Assembly (NCBI RefSeq): GCF_040712315.1 | Contig: NC_134020.1 | Coordinates: forward strand, 53,429,751 to 53,493,750 | From: Castanea sativa | Taxonomy: Eukaryota > Streptophyta > Magnoliopsida > Fagales > Fagaceae | DNA: 64,000 bases | Direction: 5' to 3' | In this document: one piece after another, positions 34,094-43,881 of the stretch | Layout: each line of letters begins with the position of its first letter | Position numbering within the stretch: the first letter of the stretch is position 1 | Position numbers and translations under genes: made by a program | Notes under the pieces: model-generated | What the model was told of the DNA's origin: nothing | The model's database searches: none | Seen by the model: the letters and a program-made list of their open reading frames with translations, nothing else

Positions 34094-34111
34094 TGGCGCC
34101 GTCTGTGGGAA
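34094..34111 (+). promoter_or_regulatory. Primer-binding site
   Basis: ttggcgccgtctgtggga begins two or three bases after the LTR. The first bases, tggcgcc, complement a tRNA 3' end GGCGCCA (as in plant tRNA-Asp), but the rest matches only in part. The tRNA identity is thus open. Confidence 0.7.
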
Positions 34112-34138
34112 ATCTAGTCTAGAAGCGACAGGGGTACT

Positions 34139-36151
34139 ATGGCAGGCTTAGGTGCTCACCATGCTGAGTCACAGGGATCACAGCCGGAAGATCATTTTGA
34201 ACGTCTTGAACATCGAAGAGATCGTGAGGGGAGTGTCCATACAGAATATCCAGGTGCTGGCCATATTCATGAAGGGGGTAGCACCACCCACGATGAGGGT
34301 TCTAAATCCATGCAGAAGGAAATCAACCGTCTAAAGAGAAAGCTACGCCGCGCTAAGCGTAGGTTTTCATCATCCTCATCTAACTCTTCCTCAGAGGAGG
34401 ATAGGGGAGCTGGCCACAGCTCAAGGTCGCGCTCTCCCACCAGTGCAACATCCTCCGGTGAGGAGGGTAGCCAACCAACTCGCAGACGTAAGAAGCCTCG
34501 TTCTAGGGGCTTAGGCAACGATGCTATGAGTAGGGCGTTGCACCAGCTCTCCAAATCTCCATTTGCACGGAGGATTGAGAAAGGAAGGCTTCCCAGAAGG
34601 TTTACCCAGCCCACTTTCACCATCTATAATGGCCGGACTGATCCGGTGGAGTACGTGAGTCACTTCAACCAGAGGATGGCGGTGCACTTTCACAACGAGA
34701 CCCTGATGTGCAAAGTTTTCCCCTCCAGCCTGGGACCTGTTGCTATGAGGTGGTTCAACGGCCTTAAGTCGGGGTCTATAAGTTCGTTTGGGGAGCTTAC
34801 TAGGGCATTCGCTTCACGGTTCATCACGTGTAGCAGAGTACCTCGGCCATTGGACTCGTTGTTATCCATGACTATAAGGGAGGGGGAGACGTTGAAAGCA
34901 TACTCCGATCGTTACTGGGAGATGTTTAATGAAATAGATGGTGACTTTGATGAGGTGGCACTTAATACCTTTAAGGTGGGCCTCCCTACTAATCACGACC
35001 TGAGAAAGTCTTTGACTAAAAAGCCTGTTCGCAGTGTACGTCGCCTCATGGACCGTATTGACGAGTATAAGAGAGTGGAGGAAGACCAACAGCAGGGAAA
35101 GGGAAAGGAGAAGGTTATCCCGCAGGAGAGAATGGATTTCAGGTCGGACAGATATCGCAATAACAGGCCGAGGAGAGATTACGTTGGACAGTCCGCCTCG
35201 GCGGTACCTCAGGCCGTAAACACTGTATTCCGGGAACCAGTACATCAGCTGTTGGAGAAAGTTCGCAAGGAACCCTTCTTTAAATGGCCTGATAAGATGG
35301 CAAGAGACCCTGCGAAGAGGAATCACAACCTCTTTTGCCAGTACCATCGGGATGTGGGTCACACTACCGAGAACTGTCGGACCCTGTGGAACCATCTGGA
35401 GCAGCTCGTTAGTGAGGGAAAGTTAAAGCAGCACCTGTGTCAGCCCACTGGGCAGGCCAGCCAAGTAGGCTCAAACAACCAGAGGAACAATACATCTCGG
35501 CCAGCCTTGGGAACCATTAATGTTATCTTCGCTGCCCCTGGCAGGACCGGCTCAGGTCCCACTAGGGTGATGGCGGTTTCCCATCAACAGACCGAGGACA
35601 TGGGTCACAGGCCGAAGAGGTTGAAGGGCACTTTGCCCGTCCTAGATTTCTCGGAGGAGGATAAGGTAGGGACTATCCAGCCCCATGACGATGCTCTTGT
35701 GGTCACCCTCAGAATTGGGAACTATGACGTGAGAAGGGTGATGATAGATCAGGGCAGCGGTGCAGATATCATGTACCCTGATCTATTTAAGGGGTTAAGA
35801 TTGAAGTTGGAAGACCTTACTCCTTATGACTCGCCACTTATAAGCTTCGAAGGGAGAGCCATTGTACCGAAGGGACAGATCCGTTTGCCCGTTCAATCCG
35901 GCTCAGAAACGGTTGAGGTGGACTTCATCGTGGTTGATGCGTACTCTCCATACATGGCCATCCTTGCCAGGCCTTGGCTGCATGCGCTTGGAGCCGTCTC
36001 CTCTACCTTACATGTTAAAGTTCAATTCCCCTCGGGGGAATGTGTTGAGGAAATCCTCGGCAGCCAATCAGTAGCCAGGCAGTGCATATCAGCTGCAGTG
36101 CTGCATCAGACAGAAACCGAATCTTCGGCTTTGATCAACAAGGATTTATAG
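34139..36151 (+). CDS. gag-pro: Gag-protease of the Tat element, 670 aa
   Basis: Capsid/nucleocapsid and aspartic protease part of the retroelement polyprotein. An N-terminal basic, Ser-rich region (about residues 60-130) is followed by the retrotransposon gag domain (TFTIYNGRTDPVEYVSHF to about residue 290), a zinc-knuckle-like CQYHRDVGHTTENC (about residue 400) and the protease with DQGSGADIMYPDLF (about residue 538; the active triad is normally D-S/T-G, here D-Q-G-S as is common in this lineage). It starts at ATG 34139, 47 bases after the LTR. The frame closes at TAG 36149-36151, yet RT continues in the same frame right after it. The stop context is TAG CAG TTA. Confidence 0.9.
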   Translation: MAGLGAHHAESQGSQPEDHFERLEHRRDREGSVHTEYPGAGHIHEGGSTTHDEGSKSMQKEINRLKRKLRRAKRRFSSSSSNSSSEEDRGAGHSSRSRSPTSATSSGEEGSQPTRRRKKPRSRGLGNDAMSRALHQLSKSPFARRIEKGRLPRRFTQPTFTIYNGRTDPVEYVSHFNQRMAVHFHNETLMCKVFPSSLGPVAMRWFNGLKSGSISSFGELTRAFASRFITCSRVPRPLDSLLSMTIREGETLKAYSDRYWEMFNEIDGDFDEVALNTFKVGLPTNHDLRKSLTKKPVRSVRRLMDRIDEYKRVEEDQQQGKGKEKVIPQERMDFRSDRYRNNRPRRDYVGQSASAVPQAVNTVFREPVHQLLEKVRKEPFFKWPDKMARDPAKRNHNLFCQYHRDVGHTTENCRTLWNHLEQLVSEGKLKQHLCQPTGQASQVGSNNQRNNTSRPALGTINVIFAAPGRTGSGPTRVMAVSHQQTEDMGHRPKRLKGTLPVLDFSEEDKVGTIQPHDDALVVTLRIGNYDVRRVMIDQGSGADIMYPDLFKGLRLKLEDLTPYDSPLISFEGRAIVPKGQIRLPVQSGSETVEVDFIVVDAYSPYMAILARPWLHALGAVSSTLHVKVQFPSGECVEEILGSQSVARQCISAAVLHQTETESSALINKDL

Positions 36152-36157
36152 CAGTTA
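36149..36157 (+). other. In-frame amber codon at the protease/RT junction with readthrough-type context
   Basis: TAG CAG TTA fits the pattern UAG-CAR-YYA known to favour stop readthrough. It separates gag-pro from RT in one unbroken frame. Two other stops in pol look like ordinary CAG to TAG and TGG to TGA changes, so simple decay is an equal or better explanation. Confidence 0.4.
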
Positions 36158-36178
36158 ACGGCTCCTGATTCATCTGGA

Positions 36179-37969
36179 GTGGTGACAGGAGATGAGACAC
36201 AGTGCGAGGGATTAGAGAAGTTTCCGGTGGCCGATAACCCGGAGAGATTCTTCCAAGTCGGTATACTTTTACCACACCCAGAGAAAATGGAGTTGTTAGA
36301 GTTCTTGAAGGATAACGTTGATGTTTTTGCGTGGGATCCTTATGAAGCTCCAGGCCTGGATCCGGATTTCATCTGTCATCACCTAAATGTCAACCCGGCT
36401 ATCATTCCGAGAAGGCAACCACCTCGGCGATCTTCCAGGGAACATTCCGAGGCTGTGAAGGAAGAGGTGCTTAAACTCAAAAGAGCTGGGGCTATCAAAG
36501 AAGTTTTCTACCCTGAGTGGTTAACCCATACAGTCGTTGTTAAAAAGAAAAATGGAACGTGGAGGGTATGTGTGGACTTTACTGATCTGAACAAGGTCTG
36601 TCCCAAAGATTTGTTCCCAATGCCACGTATTGATCAACTGGTGGATGCCACTATCGGACATCCTCGGATGAGTTTCTTAGACGCCTTCCAGGGTTATCAC
36701 CAGATTCCCTTGGCACTAGAGGATCAGGAGAAGACTGCATTCATTACACCGACGGGGAATTACCATTATAAGGTCATGCCGTTCGGTCTGAAGAATGCTG
36801 GGGCTACTTATCAAAGGATGATGACCAGAATGTTCGAACAGCAAATGGGGAAAACCATTGAGGTATACGTTGACAATATGGTGGTGAAAAGCAAAACAAT
36901 CCCCTCACATGTGAAAGATTTGGCCGACACTTTTCAGATACTGAGAAGGTACAAGTTGCGCCTCAACGCCTCAAAATGTTCTTTCGGCGTGGGGTCTGGG
37001 AAGTTCTTAGGATACATGATTACTCATAGAGGCATAGAAGTAAACCCAGTGCAGGTCAAGGCTATTCAGGACTTGCAGCCTCCTCGGAACCCAAAAGAAA
37101 TTCAAAAGTTGATGGGAATGATTGCCGCTTTGAACAGGTTCATATCTCGGTCAGCTGACCGGTGTCGTCCTTTCTTCCAACTGCTGAATAAGTGGAAAGG
37201 GTTTCAATGGACCGAGGACTGCGAGTTAGCCTTTCAACAGCTTAAGCAATATCTATCTCGGCCACCCATTCTTTCTCGTCCAGACGCACATGAGATTTTG
37301 TTTGCTTATCTGGCAGTGGCCGTCCACGCGGTCAGCCTGGTCCTGATAAGAGATGATAGCGGGGTGCAAAGACCGGTATATTATGTTAGCAAGTCTTTGG
37401 GTGATGCCGAGGTGCGTTATCAACCCTTAGAGAAAGCGCTTCTGGCCGTGGTTCATGCCACGCGAAAGCTTCCCCATTATTTTCAGTCCCACACAGTGGT
37501 TGTTCTGACCCAATTGCCCCTCAAGGCAGTTCTGCGCAGCGCCGACTACTCAGGAAGGATAGCAAAGTGGGGGACCATCCTGGGGGCTTTTGATGTAAGG
37601 TATAAGCCTCGCACCTCGATGAAGGGCCAGGTCCTCGCTGACTTGGTGGCGGAATTTGCCGAGCCATTACTGGAAGAAACTCTAAAAGAAGCACACATGG
37701 ATGAAAAATCAGTTGGTGTGATTACAGCTGCCATGCCTCCGATTTGGAAAGTGTATGTGGATGGGGCGGCTAATCAGAGAGGATCTGGTGTTGGACTTGT
37801 CCTTATGTCCCCAGAGGGAATTGTCTTCGAAAAATCTTTGAGATTGGCGTTCTCGGCTACTAACAATGAGGCCGAATACGAAGCGGTCTTGGTAGGCATG
37901 AAAATGGTGCATAGGATGGGTGGAAGAGAAATCCACATCTTCTCGGATTCTCAACTGGTGGTCGGCTAG
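36179..37969 (+). CDS. pol: RT, RNase H and start of second RNase H of the Tat element
   Basis: Continues the gag-pro frame. RT is plain: EWLTHTVVVKKKNGTWRVCVDF, LFPMPRIDQLVDA, FLDAFQGYHQI, MPFGLKNAGATYQRMM, and YVDN at 36866-36877. The family has YVDD; the AAT codon (36875-36877) replaces the second catalytic Asp, which should cripple polymerisation. RNase H follows (FAYLAVAVHAVSLVLI; VYYVSKSLGDAEVRY; LPHYFQSHTVVVLT). Next comes the archaeal-type second RNase H typical of Tat (YVDGAANQRGSGVGLVL; FSATNNEAEYEAVLVGM; IFSDSQLVVG). It ends at TAG 37967-37969, inside that domain, where Gln is expected. The first Met in this stretch is not a true start. Confidence 0.85.
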   Translation: MVTGDETQCEGLEKFPVADNPERFFQVGILLPHPEKMELLEFLKDNVDVFAWDPYEAPGLDPDFICHHLNVNPAIIPRRQPPRRSSREHSEAVKEEVLKLKRAGAIKEVFYPEWLTHTVVVKKKNGTWRVCVDFTDLNKVCPKDLFPMPRIDQLVDATIGHPRMSFLDAFQGYHQIPLALEDQEKTAFITPTGNYHYKVMPFGLKNAGATYQRMMTRMFEQQMGKTIEVYVDNMVVKSKTIPSHVKDLADTFQILRRYKLRLNASKCSFGVGSGKFLGYMITHRGIEVNPVQVKAIQDLQPPRNPKEIQKLMGMIAALNRFISRSADRCRPFFQLLNKWKGFQWTEDCELAFQQLKQYLSRPPILSRPDAHEILFAYLAVAVHAVSLVLIRDDSGVQRPVYYVSKSLGDAEVRYQPLEKALLAVVHATRKLPHYFQSHTVVVLTQLPLKAVLRSADYSGRIAKWGTILGAFDVRYKPRTSMKGQVLADLVAEFAEPLLEETLKEAHMDEKSVGVITAAMPPIWKVYVDGAANQRGSGVGLVLMSPEGIVFEKSLRLAFSATNNEAEYEAVLVGMKMVHRMGGREIHIFSDSQLVVG

Positions 37970-39466
37970 GTCACGAGGACCATGGAGGCTAAAGATCCAA
38001 GGATGCAGGAATATTTGGCCCAGGTTAAGCGTCAGCAAACTCAATTTGGCTCCTTCGCCTTAACTCATATCTCTCGGAGCGGAAACACCCATGCAGACTC
38101 CTTAGCCACGCTGGCAACGTCCTCGGCTCAAGGTTTACCTAGGGTTATCCTCGTTGAAGATTTGCTAGAGCCCTCTCTTGTCATTACCAACGCGCCTCGT
38201 ATCCATCTAATAAGGCCTGGACCTAGTTGGATCGACCTGGTCGTATCTTTTCTTAGGGATGATGTCCTTCCTAAGGACAAATCCGAAGCAGATAAGATAC
38301 GCCGAAAGGCGCCACATTTCTGGCTGTCCGAGGATCAAAAACTGTACAAACGATCCTTTTCAGGACCGTACTTGTTGTGTGTACACCCTGATTTAACGGA
38401 GGGGCTTCTAGAAGAACTGCATGAAGGGATTTGTGGCAGCCACATTGGGGGAAGATCCTTGGCCCACAGAGCTCTGACTCAGGGTTATTGGTGGCCCAAT
38501 ATGCAAAGAGAGGCCCAAGACTATGCCAGAAAATGTGATCAGTGTCAGAAGTTTGCTCCTAATATTCACCAACCTGGAGGGGTTCTTAACCCTCTCTCCA
38601 GCCCTTGGCCTTTCGCACAATGGGGCTTGGATATTGTAGGGCCATTTCCGAGAGCTGCTGGCAATAAAAGATGGCTTCTTGTGGGAACAGACTATTTCAC
38701 TAAATGAGTTGAGGCCGAGCCCTTAGCAAATATAAGAGATATCGACTCCAAGAAGTTTGTCTGGAAAAACATCGTTACCAGATTCGGTATACCACACACA
38801 CTCATCTCGGACAATGGTGTCCAGTTCGACAGTAAGGCTTTTAGGAAGTATTGTGGTGACATGGGTATTATAAATAGGTATTCCACCCCAGCTTATCCTC
38901 GAGGAAACGGGCAGGCCGAGGCCGTCAACAAAGTCATTGTCAGCGGGCTAAAGAAAAGGTTGGATGATGCGAAAGGCAGATGGGTCGAAGAGCTCCCTCA
39001 TGTTCTGTGGACGTATCGGACCACACCGCGCAGGTCCACTGGAGAAACTCCATTCTCTATGACTTATGGAGCCGAGGCGGTGATACCTCTGGAATCTGGT
39101 TTTCCCATCCTAAAGACCAGCTCCTTTAGCCCTGAGAGTAACAATGGACTCCTGGAAAAAGGCCTAGATTTGCTTGAGGAACGGCGCGAGGCAGCGATGG
39201 TCCAAATAGCTTATTATCAACAGAAGCTAAAACGGGGTTACGACGCCCACGTGAGGCTAAGGCCACTTGCACCTGGTGATCTCATGCTAAGAAAAGTTGT
39301 GGGTACCTCTAAGAACCCAGCTTGGGGTAAGTTAGGACCCAACTGGGAAGGCCCCTACCGCATTGTATCAGTAGCAGGCATAGGGTCATATCGGCTAGCT
39401 GACCTAGATGAAAGAATTGTACCACGCCCATGGAATGTAAACAATCTTAGAAGATATTATTATTAA
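37970..39466 (+). pseudogene. pol: End of second RNase H plus integrase of the Tat element
   Basis: Same frame as the parts before it, cut by TGA 38705-38707 (Trp expected after TDYFTK). The first piece holds the end of RNase H (HADSLATLAT) and the integrase zinc-binding region (HEGICGSHIGG...CDQCQKF) with the first core Asp (WGLDIVGPF). The second piece has ISDNGVQFDS (second Asp) and PRGNGQAEAVNK (Glu), then GEPF/YGAEAVIP-type sequence and the C-terminal WEGPYRIV...LRRYYY. It ends at TAA 39464-39466. The catalytic DDE residues themselves are present, so the block is the stop codon, not an active-site loss. Confidence 0.85.
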
Positions 39467-39520
39467 TAAAGTGTGCTTTTATCGGTGAATATTTCAAATT
39501 TATGACTACCTCTGATGCTT

Positions 39521-40275
39521 GAAGTTACCGATTTTAAGAATCAAACAGAAACTTGGTTAAGTGCAGTCTTCGGACCACAAACCTTGTGGAAATTGATGTC
39601 TTGTCACTTGTTAAACAGAACCTTAGTTATGCCGGGTCTTCGGACCTCCTACTTTGGAGAAATTAACATTTGAAGTTACTGATTTTAAGAATCAAACAGA
39701 AACTTGGTTAAGTGCAGTCTTCGGACCACAAACCTTGTGGAAATTGATGTCTTGTCACTTGTTAAACAGAACCTTAGTTATGCCGGGTCTTCGGACCTCC
39801 TACTTTGGAGAAATTAACATTTGAAGTTACTGATTTTAAGAATCAAACAGAAACTTGGTTAAGTGCAGTCTTCGGACCACAAACCTTGTGGAAATTGATG
39901 TCTTGTCACTTGTTAAACAGAACCTTAGTTATGCCGGGTCTTCGGACCTCCTACTTTGGGGAAATTAACATTTGAAGTTACTGATTTTAAGAATCAAACA
40001 GAAACTTGGTTAAGTGCAGTCTTCGGACCACAAACCTTGTGGAAATTGATGTCTTGTCACTTGTTAAACAGAACCTTAGTTATGCCGGGTCTTCGGACCT
40101 CCTAGTTTGGGGAAATTAACATTTGAAGTTACTGATTTTAAGAATCAAACAGAAACTTGGTTAAGTGCAGTCTTCGGACCACAAACCTTGTGGAAATTGA
40201 TATCTTGTCACTTGTTAAACAGAATCTTAGCTATGCCGGGTCCTTGAACCACCTACTTTGGACAAAGTTGACATT
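39521..40275 (+). repeat. 151-bp tandem array, about five copies, between pol and the antisense gene
   Basis: Units begin gaagttac at 39521, 39672, 39823, 39974 and 40125: an exact 151-base period. The first four are nearly identical (single changes such as ccg/ctg and gag/ggg) and the fifth decays at its end. Tandem repeats in the 3' untranslated region are known in Tat/Ogre-type elements and can seed satellites. Confidence 0.95.
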
Positions 40276-40821
40276 TAAGCTTATTAATCTTAAGAACTAA
40301 TGTGAAATTGTTTAAGTCTTGTCCTCAGATCACAAATTTAATTAAAATTGATTGTTTATTGCGCCTGGAAATTAATGCCTTACTGGTCATTAATTCGGAT
40401 CTTAAGTCTTGTATCTTTAAGTGTTAAGTAAATTTGTGTAAGGAATGGTCCTCGGACCTTGTATCTCACTAAGAATGGTGCTATACATTACGAGGGTTTG
40501 ATCGTTATTTGAGATCTTTTTTTCTTTTTAATCAATGCATTGTTTAAGTATTTCAACCATATCACCTTCTGGCAGATCTTTGATAATGTGCGCATGATTA
40601 TGTGGAAATTATGGTTATGCAGTTCTTGGAGTTAGATTTGTTTACTTTGAGAAACTTTTGTTATGTATTAATGGGAAACTTTTGCGATAAATATAAAAAG
40701 AATAAAGTAAAAACAGATGCAACACAAGTAAAAATCAAGTAAAGTCGTTCTTCATTAATCATTTGGACATGCATTACATATAAAGATTGAACAAGGAAAA
40801 AGAGAAGCCCTAAACTAGGTC

Positions 40822-43374
40822 CTAAGCTGTTGGAGGAGGATCTTGCTGAGAAGTGTTGGTTCCCTCCGTCTCTTTCAACTCCAGCTCAAAAGAAGTCAGG
40901 ACTTGCTTTCCTTTGTCTACTGTCTTCGTTGGAAGGACGCCGAGTTCCACTGTCTGGCTCAAATCCTTCTCTGCATCCCCTCCTCCTTCCTTCTCTTTGT
41001 TGGAACCTGAAGGTTCTGTAGGATCTGGAGTCAGCTGTGGGACTATCGAAGGCAGAGCAGGGAGAGCTGACTCAGGGGTAGGAGTAGCAGCAGGAGGCTC
41101 TTCAATCTCCTGTATCTCCAGAGGAAGCCAAACGTTCTCGGACTTCCTCAGATCCGAGGACAGAGGAACTCCAGCCACGTTTAGGGCTTCCCCCCAGACT
41201 TTCTGACGGTACTCCCGGCACAAAGCCGCGAAAGCCTCTGTCAGCTGCTCCTCGGTATTTGCTACCCCTTCCTCGTAGCTCGTCTGCTTGGCAGTCTGTA
41301 GAGAGTGTTGGAATGAGCGGGCTTCTTCTTTCATTAGCGCAAGCTCCTTTTCCAAATCCGAGCGTTCCCTTTGGCCTCGGGAAAGCTCGTCATCTTTTTC
41401 GCGAAGGAGCCTGCGCTGCCCTTCTATCTGGGTCTTCATGGTTTTCAAATTAGACTCCACCCCATTCTTTTCTCTCTTCAGATCAGCCACCTCCGCGACG
41501 AGCTTCTCGTTCTCAGCGAGGGCTGTGCCCAAGGACTTCTCAGTCTCCATCCTGATCTCCAGCTCAGTTCTGGCCTTTTTCCGAGTATCTTCTATGAACT
41601 TTTCGGCTACGAAGACCTCCTGAATGGCCTATAACAAAATGTGAGGGAGTTAGAAATAATAAAAAACTTATGAGTATTGTTAAAAGTGGAATATCCCTAA
41701 AAAGGAGGAAACTTACCAGCGCTAGGTCCCTTTTTAGAGAAAGGAATAGTTGTGGCTGGCTCATTTTTTCCAAGGTCTCCATATCCTTGGGCAGCAGAAG
41801 AGGGCGCTCCAACACTTCGGCCAAGTGGTGGGCATGGCCTTGTTGAACCGCCCTTATACTAGATTGGCAAGAGATGGGAGCACCGTCCAATCTTAAGTCA
41901 GGAGACCAGGTAACCGGTGCTCGGCGCACTTCGGCCTCATCCCTGATCTCCCCACTCTCAACTGAGCGGGCCCTACCCTTGCCTTTGTCCAGCTTCTGCT
42001 GCTGAACCGGTGGGGGTTGTTGTCGTGGTTTTTTAGGGTCCTTGCTGATCGTCCCCTCAATATCCCCCTTTCTCTTCTTCTTTGGATCCTCGGCTGGAAG
42101 TTTTGGCTCAGCTGGAGGAGGGGGAGGTGGCAAAGATGGAGGAACTTGGGACGCCCCCGTCTTCTTCCCGGCGACCTTCGCACCTCTCTTGGTTAGGAGA
42201 TCCTGCATCCTATCCATATCTTCCTCGGATGCGTCTTCTGGTCGGGCAACTATTAACCCTGCAATTCCTGAGGCCTCGGTGGCTTCTTCCTCCTCGTCAG
42301 AGAGTACGACGAACTGAGTCCCTTGAGGTCTTCCGGTGTCTTCGAGTTGGAATTGATCTATCTCTTCGTCTAGCGTGTGTGAAGAAGACACCTGCTCCTC
42401 TGGAACAACAGTCGCCTGAGAATGCACAGCGAGGGGGGTTGCCGCAATGGGCTGTCCGTATAGAACGGTGTCAGGGGCGTCAGGGAGATTGTGGTCGTCC
42501 AAAAAATGGGGCCGGGCTACGTTTATCTTCCTTCGCCTTCGGTCACCGGCTACTATGGCGTTTTCTATCTCCTGGAAGTCCGAGGAGATGGGAGTGTATC
42601 CAAGGATCAGATGAGCCGCTCTGAGTTGTAGGTCCTCGCTGACGAACACCTCGGAGCACAGTACCCGGTTAAGATCCGCAACGTTGCAGTGACTTAGGCG
42701 TGGGCGCACGTGTCGCTTATCTGCAAAGGAAAATACCAAATCAGACTAATATGGTCAGATTCATACAATACATGATGAACCTAAATAAACGTGAATGCAT
42801 GTAAGTGCGAGTTTTTGTCAATATTAGAGGAGTTTGTGCGGGGGAAGGGAGGCTATTCCTAAGGTGTCGCACCTGGATCTCCCCACTCAACTAGGCAGTG
42901 GAGGCCGTCGTGCCAGTTCCCAGAAACGATCAGGTAGTCATCCTTCATGCCTTTGTTGGATTTGGGCAGACAGGAGATTAGCCTAACGACACTGGAGCGA
43001 GACTTAATGTAATAACCTACTTTGGAAAGTTTATGGGACTCGTACAGAAAGACCACATCGTGCCAGGTGAGGTTTAAACCCATCTGCTCGTTTAGAGCAT
43101 CGACACTACCCAAAACTCTAAAAACGTTTGGGAGGCATTGATCGGGGCACAAACGGTGGTTGCGAAGGTACTCCCTAGTTACAGGCCTCATTGGGAGGGT
43201 CATCCCACCCTCTATGAAGGCTATCATTGGGATGATAACCTCTCCCTCCTTTCTAGAACCGGCCATGGCTTCTGCCGGGCAGTATTTCAAACCTACATCG
43301 CCGGGAATGTGATACTTGGCTCTAAAGCCTTCCATTGCAGCGGCGGTATCAACTAAACACTTAAACCTACCCAT
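40822..43374 (-). CDS. Antisense three-exon gene in the Tat element, about 770 aa
   Basis: Exon 1 is 43374-42873 (ATG 43374; donor cag|gtgcgac), exon 2 is 42720-41717 (acceptor tttgcag; donor gtaagt) and exon 3 is 41628-40822 (acceptor gttatag; stop TAG). Exon lengths 502, 1004 and 807 keep one frame. Residues 1-167 form a compact domain (AKYHIPGDVGLKYCP, GEVIIPMIAFIEGGMT, LRNHRLCPDQ, GYYIKSRSSVVRLIS) that recalls the 'putative gypsy type transposon' domain of plant databases. The middle is acidic, then Pro/Lys-rich (a nuclear signal is plausible). PISCQSSIRAVQQGHAHHLA follows, and exon 3 is a long heptad-like coiled coil (about residues 505-620) with a Pro-rich tail. Extra antisense ORFs between pol and the 3' LTR are known for Tat elements; their function is unknown. 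Unlike pol, the frame is intact. Confidence 0.75.
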
Positions 43375-43479
43375 TAGAAAGGAACGAAAGGCTAAACTCT
43401 AAAAGGGAAAATATTCACGAAGACAGCCGAGGACTGTATCCGAGGAGAAAAGGTTAAGAGTAGAGAGAGCAAGAACTTA

Positions 43480-43485
43480 CAAAAT
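43480..43485 (-). other. Possible leader-intron donor of the antisense gene
   Basis: On the minus strand ttcaattttg|taagttcttgc gives a strong donor-like site about 100 bases upstream of ATG 43374. A matching acceptor is not obvious. Transcription would start between here and the 3' LTR. Confidence 0.25.
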
Positions 43486-43866
43486 TGAAGGTACAGGTTT
43501 CCACGGTTTTCTGCAGGTAAAGTATGATTGTTGGTGTTTTGATGGGATTAGTCCCTGATGAATTAAATGAAGGCGCAGGTTCCCGAAGCGTCACGACGTG
43601 CGAAAAGGCGGCCTCGAAATTATATTTGTCCCGCCTAAAATTTTGCGAAGTAACGAGGACCGTTGGATGCCCATCTCACCGTTGAACGTGGGAGACAAAA
43701 TGTAACTTACGGTAATAAATACGCACGTTGTTGAAAAATAAAACCGCCAAGTGGCATCTTCTGGGACGCGAAACGACTTCCACACGTGCCGTCACTCACA
43801 AAGTGTGTGGAATAGGTTCTTGTCGGATCAAAACCCTATTTTTCTCCTCGGACGTTGAAAATTAGA

Positions 43867-43881
43867 GTTTTGAGGGGCTAT
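43867..43881 (+). promoter_or_regulatory. Polypurine tract before the 3' LTR
   Basis: ttttgaggggctat immediately precedes the TG of the 3' LTR; the related element has the same word at 52738-52752. This is the expected plus-strand priming site. Confidence 0.7.

Noticed and set aside
34267..35395. Minus-strand ORFs of 118 and 177 codons over gag
   Set aside because: Shadows of the gag-pro frame; no splice or domain support, unlike the antisense gene at 40822-43374.
39521..40275. CRISPR-like array
   Set aside because: Units are continuous 151-bp repeats without variable spacers, in a plant retrotransposon.
40830..42624. Plus-strand ORFs (up to 180 codons) over the antisense gene
   Set aside because: Shadow frames; not conserved in the second copy at 49687-51205 beyond what the antisense frame imposes.
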